From assembly GCF_028550435.1 (NCBI RefSeq), contig NZ_JAQQKV010000001.1, positions 186,001 to 250,000 on the forward strand: a stretch of DNA of 64,000 nucleotides. Direction: 5' to 3'. The notes below the pieces were generated by a model. The model was given only the letters and a program-made list of their open reading frames with translations. It was not told the origin of the DNA and did no database searches. Positions 34,885-52,085 of this stretch are shown piece after piece. This DNA is from Asticcacaulis machinosus (GTDB lineage: Bacteria > Pseudomonadota > Alphaproteobacteria > Caulobacterales > Caulobacteraceae). Within the stretch, counting starts at the first letter, position 1, and the number at the start of each line of letters is the position of its first letter. A program made the translations under genes and the position numbers.

Positions 34885-34916
34885 AGGCCCGAAGGGAAAC
34901 CTTCGGGCCTGTTTTC
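34885..34916 (+). terminator. Terminator after rplL
   Basis: AGGCCCGAAGG pairs perfectly with CCTTCGGGCCT around a GAAA tetraloop, followed by GTTTTCG. The U-tract is short, so read-through towards rpoB is possible. Confidence 0.85.
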
Positions 34917-34936
34917 GTTAGCACCGGAGTGGAGAT

Positions 34937-35419
34937 ATGACGCAGGCGCTTTTGCGGACATTTGATTTCCTGCGTGAGGTGATGCCGCCTGAACCATCAT
35001 GGCGGGTTATCGGATCTGGGGCCCTGTGGCTGAGTGGGGTTCCTGTCGTGCCACAGCCAGAAGATGTCGATGTGGTGGCACCGTTTGAGGTGATTGAGGG
35101 CGTGCGCCGGGCCTTAAAGGTGTCATTGCCGGTTGCGTCCAAACCTGATGAGCGTTTTCGCTCGCGGCCGTTTTTTCAGTATAGACCCGATGGCGGAGTT
35201 ATAGTTGATTTCATGGGAGATCTGGACGTTTTCGGGGTGGAATGGCATCGCTTGCGTTTTGAAAGTTGCGTTTCGGCGGGTGGAATTTTCCTTCCAGATC
35301 TGAATGAGCAGGTGGCTATTCTGCGTCGGTTTGGCCGGCCGAAGGATTTGCAGAGAATTGAGGCGGTTCAGGTTTTCCTGAGTGGCGATCAAGCGGATCG
35401 TCTTGTCGCTGATTTTTAA
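34937..35419 (+). CDS. Nucleotidyltransferase-fold protein, unknown substrate
   Basis: A 160-residue protein with the beginning of a nucleotidyltransferase fold: WRVIGSGALWLSG (the GS element) followed by EDVDVVAP (paired aspartates) and a later GVIVDFMGDLD with a third acidic residue. This matches the minimal GS-DxD-D pattern of the AbiEii/MNT-like superfamily. It lacks obvious transferase partners. It sits between rplL and rpoB, where these genes are normally adjacent. The function is unknown; the fold call is moderate. Confidence 0.65.
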   Translation: MTQALLRTFDFLREVMPPEPSWRVIGSGALWLSGVPVVPQPEDVDVVAPFEVIEGVRRALKVSLPVASKPDERFRSRPFFQYRPDGGVIVDFMGDLDVFGVEWHRLRFESCVSAGGIFLPDLNEQVAILRRFGRPKDLQRIEAVQVFLSGDQADRLVADF

Positions 35420-35515
35420 CCATGTTGACACGGCGTTTTCATACGCTACTCTGTGGATAATTCGGGTGGCAGCAACAAAATCAAGCTGCCAGGATCGCCA
35501 TGTGGGAGGCGTGCC

Positions 35516-36145
35516 GTGATAACTTTTAAAAAGCAAGTTAAATCAGCGATTAAGCGGTTTGTGGCTACCCCCTATTTTCTTGGGGTGCTTATCTTTATAT
35601 TTGGGGCGTGGATTACTTTATCCAGTAACGCTTTGGGGGCGGCGACGGTTTTTTGCGGGCAGGGCTGGTTTCGGCCTGTGTGCTCCTATGGCGGGCTGGC
35701 CGGCGTGGCCTCGCCAACCGAAGAGCGGTTCTGGGTGGCGGCTTCATCACGCACGGATGGTGAGGGGTTGCGCCAGTATTTGCTAATTTATCCGCAAGGG
35801 GAGTTTGCGCGCGAAGCTATGTTGCGCCTGCAAACCTGCCGCCGCGTGGAGCGTGAAAACTGGGACGGCGAGGAAAAAACCCTTCCTCTTCTGGTGATGA
35901 CGGCTTTGGTGCCCTCGGTTTCGCAAGGGGCGGCCAAAGATATTGCCATCGCGTCGGGTAAAACCGATGCGGCGGTTATGTGTCGAAATTACGAGGCGGG
36001 GCAGTACCGGCTCAGAAAGTCGGATGTACGGCCTGATCACTGGAGTTGCTCGGCGCGCGGGCGGGGCGTGGTGTGCGGATTTGAAGGGGTCGCTGTCTGT
36101 CAGGTTCAGACCCGCTTTGTCGAAGTTCATGAGGACTGCACATGA
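35516..36145 (+). CDS. Single-pass membrane protein of unknown function
   Basis: About 209 residues from the GTG at 35516, which has GGGAGG six bases upstream; an earlier GTG at 35453 lacks a ribosome site. A short basic N-terminus precedes one hydrophobic helix (about residues 20-40, YFLGVLIFIFGAWITL), placing the rest in the periplasm. The periplasmic part has six cysteines, suggesting disulfides, and the segment YLLIYPQGEFAREAMLRLQT recalls tetratricopeptide-like or caspase-associated stretches, but no family is recognised. It lies between rplL and rpoB on the same strand. Confidence 0.65.
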   Translation: MITFKKQVKSAIKRFVATPYFLGVLIFIFGAWITLSSNALGAATVFCGQGWFRPVCSYGGLAGVASPTEERFWVAASSRTDGEGLRQYLLIYPQGEFAREAMLRLQTCRRVERENWDGEEKTLPLLVMTALVPSVSQGAAKDIAIASGKTDAAVMCRNYEAGQYRLRKSDVRPDHWSCSARGRGVVCGFEGVAVCQVQTRFVEVHEDCT

Positions 36146-36507
36146 TTTCAGAGCCGCTTTCACGACCTGGAATTTTAATTCTTGACATTTTCAAAAAATA
36201 TTGAGGATGCCCTCTTCACAGGCGGGGATAAGTGCGCTATGGCGTGCTCTCTTGGATTGCGACTCGTACTGCGTTTCGCGCATCCTGCGAATTTACCTGA
36301 TGGCTGACATTATGCTCTTTTCGTCGGCGAAGGGTTTGGCTTAGATCGCAAAGCCATAAAAACAAAGCGTCTGAGGCGATTTGTCGCTTCATAAAGAGCG
36401 GACGCAAGGCAACTTTTACACCCGGTGGGTGTGACGACACCTTGAACCCCCGGATGCCCGCATTCAACGGCGCATCCAAAGCACAGCGTTTCCACGCAAG
36501 GATAAAA
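36146..36507. other. Gene-free region before rpoB
   Basis: About 360 bases without a supported gene. A TTGACA at 36182-36187 is a perfect -35 element without a clear -10 at 17 bases. The region probably holds the rpoBC promoter and leader. Confidence 0.45.
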
Positions 36508-40584
<4,077 letters not shown>

Positions 40585-40662
40585 GGCGCAAGCTCTCCCC
40601 TCTGCCTTCGCCCGTTTTCTACTGATTTTTTAGGTGCTTACGGCACCATATGGAGCAACTGG

Positions 40663-44847
<4,185 letters not shown>

Positions 44848-44907
44848 CCAGGGGGTTAACCCCCTGGACCCGGAACGTGGCGCGTTAAACGCCATTGGGT
44901 AAGTCAC

Positions 44908-44945
44908 AAAAAACCCCTGAGTGTCCGCACTCAGGGGTTTTTATT
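44908..44945 (+). terminator. Terminator after rpoC
   Basis: AAAAACCCCTGAGTG pairs perfectly with CACTCAGGGGTTTTT around a TCCG loop, with T-runs on both sides. It can end transcription in both directions and also serves the convergent YhiN-type gene. Confidence 0.93.
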
Positions 44946-45030
44946 TTTGCTTGAATTTTTAAATCTTCAATCGTGGAAAAGTACACTGAGACGAAAGCGA
45001 AGCTGAGCGAAGGACTTTTTCACGGGATGC

Positions 45031-46224
45031 CTATATAGCCTGACCGGCGGCCCAGCCCGATGACCACGCCCACTGGAAGTTATAGCCGCCCAGCCAGCCG
45101 GTAACATCCAGCGCTTCGCCGATGAAATAAAGACCTGCGCACAACTGGCTTTCAAAGGTTTGCGATGAGATATCCTTGGTGTCGATGCCGCCGAGCGTGA
45201 CTTCGGCGGTGCGATAGCCTTCGGTGCCGTCTGGGATCAGGCTCCACGGCTGAATATGCGATAAGATACCCTTGATTTTGACATCGGACATATCGGCGAT
45301 CTTGGTCTCAACTGTTTCCGGGCTCAGACCCTGTGCGGCCATGATCTTTTCCGCCAGACGACGCGGCAGGATTTCAAACAGGGCCGTGTGCAGGGATTGG
45401 CGGGTTTTGCGCTTGGCCCGGAACCATTCCATCAGATCCATATCGGGCCGGAGGTCAACTTCAAGCGTTTGGCCCATCTGCCAGTAGTTGGAGATTTGCA
45501 GTATAGCCGGACCAGACAGGCCGCGATGGGTGAATAAAAAGCCGTCTTCAAACTTGGTCTTGCCGACCTTAACGCGGGCCTGCATCGAAACACCGGCCAT
45601 ATCCAGAGCCTGTATCTTATCCGGGTGGAGGGTAAGCGGCACCAAACCAGCACGCATGGGGGTGATCACATGGCCGAACTGCTTTGCGGTCTCATAGGCG
45701 AATGGTGAGCCTAGCTTAGGGATCGACAAACCACCGGTGGCAATGACGATTTTATGAGCCCTAACAGTCTCACTAGGTGTCGTGATCTCAAAACCGGCGT
45801 CATTTTTGGTAATGGCCGTGACCGGGGTTTGCAGCCACAGTTCACCGCCATTGTCACGTAACTCATTCAGCAGCATGTCGATGATATCCATGGCGGATTC
45901 ATCACAAAACAACTGCCCCTCGGTCTTTTGATGGTAAGGAATCTTATGCCGTTCGACCAGGCTCACGAAGTCGCGCGGCGTGTAACGCTTTAGGGCCGAA
46001 ATACAAAAGCGCGGATTTTGCGACAGGTAATTGTGCGAATGGGCGCGCAGATGGGTGAAGTTACAGCGCCCGCCACCGGAGATACGAATCTTTTCGGCCG
46101 GGGCATCGGCATGCTCCAGCACGACCACGCGTTTACCGCGTTTGGCGGCTTCGATCGCGCACATAAGGCCTGCGGCACCGGCGCCAATAATGGCGGCATC
46201 ATAGTATTTTGGGGAAGAGGACAT
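45031..46224 (-). CDS. YhiN/HI0933 family NAD(P)/FAD-dependent oxidoreductase
   Basis: A 397-residue flavoprotein of the BaiN/HI0933 family. It opens with the FAD-binding GAGAAGLMCAIEAAKRG (residues 14-30), then the family-specific KIRISGGGRCNFTH, IVIATGG, and a C-terminal FAD motif with YFIGEALDVTGWLGGYNFQW. Most members have unknown substrates. It is a single gene, divergent from the SCP2 gene. Confidence 0.92.
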   Translation of the reverse strand: MSSSPKYYDAAIIGAGAAGLMCAIEAAKRGKRVVVLEHADAPAEKIRISGGGRCNFTHLRAHSHNYLSQNPRFCISALKRYTPRDFVSLVERHKIPYHQKTEGQLFCDESAMDIIDMLLNELRDNGGELWLQTPVTAITKNDAGFEITTPSETVRAHKIVIATGGLSIPKLGSPFAYETAKQFGHVITPMRAGLVPLTLHPDKIQALDMAGVSMQARVKVGKTKFEDGFLFTHRGLSGPAILQISNYWQMGQTLEVDLRPDMDLMEWFRAKRKTRQSLHTALFEILPRRLAEKIMAAQGLSPETVETKIADMSDVKIKGILSHIQPWSLIPDGTEGYRTAEVTLGGIDTKDISSQTFESQLCAGLYFIGEALDVTGWLGGYNFQWAWSSGWAAGQAI

Positions 46225-46328
46225 GAAATCTCAAAAAATTGCGCCAGGTTCCGTGGCGTCATACTTGTTCTGCCGAAAATCCGGCGTAAGGTCGCAGCCA
46301 CCTATATAAGCCTGTTCAGGAGGATACC

Positions 46329-46634
46329 ATGTCCGATTTGGCAACCATCACAGAAAAAATCAAATCTTCGGTCGGAGAGGACTCCGGTTTGGGTAAAATC
46401 GTCAAACTGGACTTCGGGGATGCCGGTAAAATCCTGATCAATGCTGCACAGGTGCCTAACGTCGTCACTAATGACGATGGTGCTGCTGATACGACCGTCA
46501 TCATTGGGCTGGATGATCTGATCTCTATGGCCAAAGGCCAGCTTGATCCGATGATGGCCTTCATGCAGGGTAAGATGAAGATCCTTGGCGATATGAGTGT
46601 CGCACAGAAACTCGCGCCACTGTTGAAAGGCTAA
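46329..46634 (+). CDS. SCP2 sterol-binding domain protein
   Basis: A 101-residue protein that is a single SCP2-like domain: GLGKIVKLDFGDAGKILINA, then DTTVIIGLDDLISMAKGQLDPMMAFMQGKMKILGD. Such small proteins bind hydrophobic ligands; in bacteria the ligand is usually unknown. A good AGGAGG ribosome site precedes the ATG. It converges on the MBL hydrolase, the two stops being adjacent. Confidence 0.92.
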   Translation: MSDLATITEKIKSSVGEDSGLGKIVKLDFGDAGKILINAAQVPNVVTNDDGAADTTVIIGLDDLISMAKGQLDPMMAFMQGKMKILGDMSVAQKLAPLLKG

Positions 46635-47321
46635 TCAGCCCGGCCCGGATGTGTTGGCTTTAGAATGAGCAATCACCCGATCCGCGACATAGGGGTTAGT
46701 TTGGCGTTCCTGATGAAAGCTCGACATCGGGCCGTGTCCCGGCACGAACTGGACGTCCCCCAGCGGCCATAACCGCGTGGTAATCGCCTTGATCAGATCA
46801 GCGTGATTGCCGCGCGGGAAGTCCGTTCGCCCAATTGAGCCCTTAAATAGAACATCGCCGACCTGCGCGAAGTTCGACGGACGGTGGAAGAAAACCACGT
46901 GGCCGGGCGTATGACCTGGGCAGTGATAAACCTCCCATTCGGTTTCACCCAAAGTGACCGTATCGCCGTTTTCCAGCCAGCGGTCGGTTTCAAACACGCG
47001 CATGCCTTCGACGCCGTAGCGCTGACCGGCTTCGGGGATGCGGTCGATCCAGAACTGATCGTCACGGTGCGGGCCCTCGATAGTGGCCCCCGTGCGTTCT
47101 TTTAGCTCAGCGGCACCGCCGGCGTGATCGGCATGGCCGTGGGTGATCCATATCTTATCGACGCTCAACCCGCGCCGTTTAATTTCCCCCAGCACGGCCT
47201 CAAGGTCACCGCCCGGATCAATGACCGCAGACTTGTTGGTTTTCGTGCACCAGACGACCGTACAGTTTTGCTGCAATGGAGTTACGGGGGCGACAAACAA
47301 GCGGATAGGGGCGTCGGACAC
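46635..47321 (-). CDS. MBL fold metallo-hydrolase (glyoxalase II-like)
   Basis: A 228-residue metallo-beta-lactamase-fold hydrolase starting at a GTG with GGAG upstream. The metal-binding HxHxDH is THGHADHAGG (residues about 60-69), the later histidine is in CPGHTPGHVVFF, the bridging aspartate in QVGDVLFKGSIGRTDFP, and the last histidine in VPGHGPMSS. This set matches small GloB-like thioesterases. It is separated from the APC permease gene by a terminator. Confidence 0.92.
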   Translation of the reverse strand: MSDAPIRLFVAPVTPLQQNCTVVWCTKTNKSAVIDPGGDLEAVLGEIKRRGLSVDKIWITHGHADHAGGAAELKERTGATIEGPHRDDQFWIDRIPEAGQRYGVEGMRVFETDRWLENGDTVTLGETEWEVYHCPGHTPGHVVFFHRPSNFAQVGDVLFKGSIGRTDFPRGNHADLIKAITTRLWPLGDVQFVPGHGPMSSFHQERQTNPYVADRVIAHSKANTSGPG

Positions 47322-47337
47322 AGGGGAACTCCAAAAA

Positions 47338-47371
47338 GAAAAGCCCCTATGTTCTAAAACATAGGGGCTTT
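47338..47371 (-). terminator. Terminator upstream of the APC permease gene's opposite neighbour
   Basis: AAAGCCCCTATGTT pairs perfectly with AACATAGGGGCTTT around a four-base loop, followed on the minus strand by TTCTTTTTGG. It lies 23 bases past the stop of the APC permease gene and just before the MBL hydrolase start, so it ends the permease transcript. Confidence 0.9.
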
Positions 47372-47393
47372 GAACTCTACAGGATATTACATC

Positions 47394-49031
47394 CTATTTC
47401 TTATCGTCGATATTGCCGCGGAACGCATCGGCCGGTGAGGACAGATCGGCGTCTTCGGTAATATCAATGCCCTTAGACAGCTTTGAGTGCCAGAACCCGT
47501 AAGCGGCATATATCAGCGCGCCTACGATGGCATAACACACCAGAATAGTCAGCGGCAGAGTGTTGCCCTTCATGGCGTGATCAACCATTGGGGCGAAGTT
47601 CTGCGTGGCCAGGAACAAACAGGCCAGAATACCCAGAACCGCCGTAAATATTCCGCCGGGCACCTTAAACGGACGCTCCATCTCAGGATGTGTGATACGC
47701 AGATAAATAACCGACAAACACACGATCGAGAAGGCGACCGCAGTTCCAAGCGACACCAGATCACCCAGCAGGCTGATAGGCAGGAACGAGGCGGCCACCG
47801 CAACCATGATCCCCAACAGAATGGTGCCGAGCCAGGGGGTGCGGAACTTATCGTGGATTTTCGAGAATACGGCTGGCAACAGGCCGTCACGCGACATGGT
47901 GTAAAAGATGCGGGTCTGGCCAAAGCACAGTACCAGCATGACGGACGATAGACCCGCAACCGCTCCGACCTTAATCAGCAGGCTGATGGCGTTCATCTGG
48001 CCACCTTCGACAAATGGCCACGGGAAGTTGGCCCAGGTCAGCGCCATGCGGTCGATAGCCACCGCAATCGGCGCTGGGCTGGCCAGTTCCAGATAGGGTA
48101 CCACGCCGGTCATGACGGCCGCGACGGCCATATAGATGATGGTGCAGATGATCAGTGCGCCCAGAATGCCGACGGGGACATCGCGACTTGGGTTCTTGGC
48201 TTCGGCGGCAGCGGTTGAGACGGCCTCAAAGCCGACATAGGCGAAGAAGATAATGGCGGCCCCGCGGAAAATACCGCCTACACCAAACTCACCCGGATTG
48301 CCGGTGGCGGGCGGAATGAAGGGGTGCCAGTTGTCAGGGTTAATATAGGTAATGCCGACTGCTATGAAGGTCAGAAGTACGATGATCTTCAGAACGACAA
48401 TGAAGTTGTTCACGTTGGCTGATTCGCTGACGCCCAAAACCAGCAGGCAGGTCACGGCGGCGATGCCGATAGCGGCGATCAGGTTAAATGTACCTGACAG
48501 CATCATCGTCGTGTGTCCGCCATCATCGGTTACGGCGCGAACCAAAGGTGTGGCCCACATGGTTGCCGGGTGGTCGGTACCGGTGCCGATGGCCGGAAAA
48601 TGCACCCCGAAGTCCCCCAGTAAACTGACTACATAGCCAGACCAGCCGACCGCCACAGTAGAGGCAGCAATCCCGTATTCCAGCACCAGCAGCCAGCCCA
48701 TGATCCAGGCGAAGACTTCGCCCAGCGTGCCGTAGGCGTAGGTATAGGCCGACCCCGACACCGGCATGGTTGACGCCAGTTCGGCATAACAGAGGCCGGC
48801 CAGCGCACAGGCAATGCCTGCCACAACAAAGGATAACATGATTGCTGGCCCGGCATTGGCCGACGCCACCTGACCGGTAAGAACGAAAATGCCGGCGCCA
48901 ATAATAGCGCCGACACCGAGCGACATGAGATTAATCGGCCCAAGCGTGCGCTTGAGCGGACTTTTGGCCGCTTCTTTTTGGATATTGGCAATCGACTTTT
49001 TCTGGAACAGCCGACCAAGGTTGTTGGACAT
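47394..49031 (-). CDS. APC family amino acid permease
   Basis: A 545-residue inner-membrane permease with about twelve to fourteen helices. The first helix has the APC GVGAIIGAGIFVLTG glycine-rich motif (residues 36-50), and the conserved helix-6 region is FFAYVGFEAVSTAAAEAKNPSRDVPVGI. Layout and length fit the YfnA/CAT-type group that imports cationic or broad-range amino acids. It is a single gene with its own terminator. Confidence 0.93.
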   Translation of the reverse strand: MSNNLGRLFQKKSIANIQKEAAKSPLKRTLGPINLMSLGVGAIIGAGIFVLTGQVASANAGPAIMLSFVVAGIACALAGLCYAELASTMPVSGSAYTYAYGTLGEVFAWIMGWLLVLEYGIAASTVAVGWSGYVVSLLGDFGVHFPAIGTGTDHPATMWATPLVRAVTDDGGHTTMMLSGTFNLIAAIGIAAVTCLLVLGVSESANVNNFIVVLKIIVLLTFIAVGITYINPDNWHPFIPPATGNPGEFGVGGIFRGAAIIFFAYVGFEAVSTAAAEAKNPSRDVPVGILGALIICTIIYMAVAAVMTGVVPYLELASPAPIAVAIDRMALTWANFPWPFVEGGQMNAISLLIKVGAVAGLSSVMLVLCFGQTRIFYTMSRDGLLPAVFSKIHDKFRTPWLGTILLGIMVAVAASFLPISLLGDLVSLGTAVAFSIVCLSVIYLRITHPEMERPFKVPGGIFTAVLGILACLFLATQNFAPMVDHAMKGNTLPLTILVCYAIVGALIYAAYGFWHSKLSKGIDITEDADLSSPADAFRGNIDDKK

Positions 49032-49218
49032 GAGACCCCTCGCATGGTGCCGCCATTTTCACTCGCGGCATAAAACTCTAAAGACATGACGTTAATGTCA
49101 CATTTTCAACTAAGCAACAGCTATTTGTGGGCAGATTTCACCAGTTAACAGCCAAGTTTAATGAGAAATTTAGCCTATGCGTGACATTTGGCGGAAAATT
49201 CTGCTAGGGAGGCGAATT

Positions 49219-51687
49219 ATGTTGCCTGTCGAAGAGATATATTCGCCGCTTAAGGCGTATCTGCAAAGCCGAACCACGGCCCTGATTATCGCGCCGCCGG
49301 GCGCGGGCAAGACGACGGGTATACCTCTGGCCTTGTTGGATGAGGTGTGGCTCAAGGGCCAAACCCTGATTCTGCTGGAACCGCGTCGGCTGGCGGCCCG
49401 GGCGGCGGCGGCGCGTATGGCGGAGACCTTGGGCGAAGCTGTCGGTGAAACCGTGGGCTTTCGGGTGCGCGGCGAAAGCCGGATTGGCCCTAACACCCGG
49501 ATTGAAGTGGTCACCGAAGGCATATTTTCGCGCCGCATCGTCGATGATCCCGCCCTTGATGGCGTGGGCGGCGTCATTTTTGATGAGTTTCATGAACGTA
49601 GTCTGGATGCTGATCTGGGGCTGGCTTTTGCACGCGATACCCAAACTCTGTTGCGCGATGATTTACGACTTTTGGTCATGTCGGCGACGCTGGATGGGGA
49701 GCGTGTGTCATCGATTTTGCCTGATGCGCAAACCTTTCATTCCGAAGGTCGCGCCTATCCGGTCACCACCCACTATCTGGGCCGGGATCAGGGGCTGCGA
49801 CTGGAAGATGATGTCGCCCGCCATATCTTAAGATTACAATCTAAACTCACGCCTGAACAGGCTGAAACTATGCTGGTTTTTCTGCCGGGGCAGGGAGAGA
49901 TTCACCGCGTGGCCAGTCGTTTGGAAGACGGCGGACTTCATAACCATATCGAACTTTGCAAACTCTATGGCGCAATGGATGTCCGTGATCAGTCTGCTGT
50001 TTTGCGCAAAAATACAGTGGGGCGTCCGAAGATTGTACTGGCTACAGCCATTGCTGAAACCTCGCTGACCCTGGATCGGGTAACAATGGTCATTGACAGC
50101 GGCGTGTCGCGGCTTGGGCGTTACGACCCTGCACGCGGGACCGTGCGGTTCGTAACCGAGCGGGTGACAAAAGCCTCTGCCGATCAGCGCCGTGGCCGTG
50201 CAGGGCGGACACAGGCTGGGGACTGTTACCGTCTTTGGGATAAAGAACAGGATCTGTCGTTAATCCCCTTTGCACGACCGGAAATTCTGGAAACCGATCT
50301 GTCACGGCTGGTGCTGGATTTGCGGATGTGGGGCGCGAAATCGACGATGGGGTTGAACCTGCTCGATCATCCCCCTGAAGGGGCCATGACTGAGGCGACA
50401 CGGTTGCTGCAGGCCCTGGGCGCGCTGGATGACAAAGGCGAACTGACGACACATGGGCGTTTGATGTCGCAGTTACCGATGTCGCCACGTCTAGCCAATA
50501 TGTTGCTCCAGGCGGCCAAACAAGGCCAGAGCGCGATCGGTGCAGCCCTGGCGGCTCTGTTGTCTGAAAATGGGTTGGGTGGGAAATCGACCGATCTGGA
50601 AACCCGCCTTGAGGGCTTAAGCCGTGACAAGACGCCCAAAGCGGTTCAGGCGCGTAGTCTGGCGCAGAACTGGACACGTCTGGCGGATACTCTGATTAAA
50701 AAAGAAATTAAACAAACGGATGTGGGTAAAAACTCAGCCTACCTGTTAGCCGAAGCTTTTCCTGAACGCACCGCCAAGGCACGAGGGAAGCCCGGTGAAT
50801 TCGTCATGGCCAATGGCCGCGGCGCCTATGTGGATGAAACCGATCCTTTAGCCAGATCGTCTTATCTCGCCGTTGGTGATCTGGGCGGCGGCAGTGCCCG
50901 TGATCGCATATTGCTGGGGTCTGCGCTGACTGCCGATGAGATTATGCGCCTGTTCGCAAACCGTCTGGAGACGGCTACGGTGATTCAGAAAAGCGCAGGC
51001 GGTAATTTCCGGGCTTTCGAACAGGTTCGGCTAGGGCAAGTTGTGCTGTCCTCCAAGCCTATGGAGCGCGTACCCGCAGAATTATTAGTGAAAGTTCAAG
51101 CTGAGGAAATAAAATCTAAAGGGCTGAAAGCGCTGAAATTTTCGGATCATGCGGAAAGTTTACGTCAGCGCGTGCAGTTTTTGCGAAATGATGACCTGTC
51201 ATGGCCTGATATGTCGGATGCGGCCTTGTTGCAAACCCTTGAGGATTGGCTTGGACCCTATGCCGGAGGGCGTCCGCTGCTGAATCTTACGGCACACGAC
51301 GTTACCCAAGCGCTAACCAGTTTGCTCAGTTACGAACAGCAACGAAATCTTGATGCTCTGGCGCCGGAAAGCCTGCGTTTGCCGACTGGCAATGGGGCGC
51401 GCATTGATTACGGTGCCGAAGGCGGCCCGCGGGTTGAAGCGCGGGTAACGGAGTTTTATGGCACGTCCCGTCATCCGACGGTTGGCGTCAACAAAACGCC
51501 CCTGACCCTGGCCTTGTTGTCGCCGGCCCATCGCCCAATCCAGATTACCAAGGATATAGTCGGTTTCTGGAACGGTTCCTGGCCGGAGGTACGCACCGAA
51601 ATGAAGGGGCGATACCCCCGTCATGTCTGGCCCGAAGACCCCAAATCAGCTCAGGCTACCGCACGGGCCAAACCGCGCGGCACCTGA
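49219..51687 (+). CDS. hrpB: ATP-dependent helicase HrpB
   Basis: 822 residues from the ATG at 49219, directly behind GGGAGG; the frame is open to 49177. It is a DEAH-type RNA helicase: Walker A APPGAGKTT, the DEFHERSLDADLG motif II (DEFH in this family), SATLDGE motif III, and QRRGRAGRTQAGDCYRLW as motif VI. The C-terminal HrpB-specific region (RVEARVTEFYGTSRHPTV, then GSWPEVRTEMKGRYPRHVWPEDP) is complete. The cellular role of HrpB is not firmly known; RNA processing is assumed. Confidence 0.96.
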   Translation: MLPVEEIYSPLKAYLQSRTTALIIAPPGAGKTTGIPLALLDEVWLKGQTLILLEPRRLAARAAAARMAETLGEAVGETVGFRVRGESRIGPNTRIEVVTEGIFSRRIVDDPALDGVGGVIFDEFHERSLDADLGLAFARDTQTLLRDDLRLLVMSATLDGERVSSILPDAQTFHSEGRAYPVTTHYLGRDQGLRLEDDVARHILRLQSKLTPEQAETMLVFLPGQGEIHRVASRLEDGGLHNHIELCKLYGAMDVRDQSAVLRKNTVGRPKIVLATAIAETSLTLDRVTMVIDSGVSRLGRYDPARGTVRFVTERVTKASADQRRGRAGRTQAGDCYRLWDKEQDLSLIPFARPEILETDLSRLVLDLRMWGAKSTMGLNLLDHPPEGAMTEATRLLQALGALDDKGELTTHGRLMSQLPMSPRLANMLLQAAKQGQSAIGAALAALLSENGLGGKSTDLETRLEGLSRDKTPKAVQARSLAQNWTRLADTLIKKEIKQTDVGKNSAYLLAEAFPERTAKARGKPGEFVMANGRGAYVDETDPLARSSYLAVGDLGGGSARDRILLGSALTADEIMRLFANRLETATVIQKSAGGNFRAFEQVRLGQVVLSSKPMERVPAELLVKVQAEEIKSKGLKALKFSDHAESLRQRVQFLRNDDLSWPDMSDAALLQTLEDWLGPYAGGRPLLNLTAHDVTQALTSLLSYEQQRNLDALAPESLRLPTGNGARIDYGAEGGPRVEARVTEFYGTSRHPTVGVNKTPLTLALLSPAHRPIQITKDIVGFWNGSWPEVRTEMKGRYPRHVWPEDPKSAQATARAKPRGT

Positions 51688-51694
51688 TAGCGAA

Positions 51695-51817
51695 CTAACG
51701 TGTAGCGGACTGAGCAGATGTCAGCTTAGGATCGCTGTCCTTGGCAATGATGATGCAGCCGGACAATGATGCCGCGATTGCCGCTATAGCCGCGAGTTTT
51801 AGGATAGATTGGCGCAT
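51695..51817 (-). CDS. Tiny lipoprotein, second of a pair
   Basis: A 40-residue frame from the ATG at 51817 with AAGGGGAC upstream. It has a lipoprotein signal (basic start, alanine-rich core, lipobox LSGC with the cysteine at residue 21), then a short polar tail of about 19 residues. It is paralogous to the gene just upstream: both have the pattern K-x-A-A-I-A and then A-x-LSGCII followed by a charged residue. No function is known; such entericidin-sized lipoproteins are often stress-related. Confidence 0.7.
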   Translation of the reverse strand: MRQSILKLAAIAAIAASLSGCIIIAKDSDPKLTSAQSATR

Positions 51818-51832
51818 GATTTGTCCCCTTAA

Positions 51833-51982
51833 TCAGAAGCTGGTTTTCTTGGATGTATCTTCGGCAGGCATCTGTGAGTGGGTGACCTTGGTGTCGACCT
51901 TGTCTTCGACATAGATAATGCACCCCGACAGAGCAGATGCCATGACCGCAATAGCAGCCATTTTAAATATAGCGGATGTCAT
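51833..51982 (-). CDS. Tiny lipoprotein, first of a pair
   Basis: A 49-residue frame from the ATG at 51982, with AGGGGATC five bases upstream. The signal peptide ends in the lipobox ALSGC (cysteine at residue 21), followed by IIYVEDKVDTKVTHSQ and a polar tail. Fifteen bases separate its stop from the start of the second paralogue, so the two form an operon. The mature protein, about 29 residues, has no aspartate directly after the cysteine, so transport to the outer membrane is likely. Confidence 0.72.
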   Translation of the reverse strand: MTSAIFKMAAIAVMASALSGCIIYVEDKVDTKVTHSQMPAEDTSKKTSF

Positions 51983-52085
51983 GATGATCCCCTGATGAAC
52001 CGTGTAACAGATAAGCCCCCACGGCTTATGTGTTGACCATAATGACCTGAAACTGAACGGGATATGAATTACAAATACTTCATAT

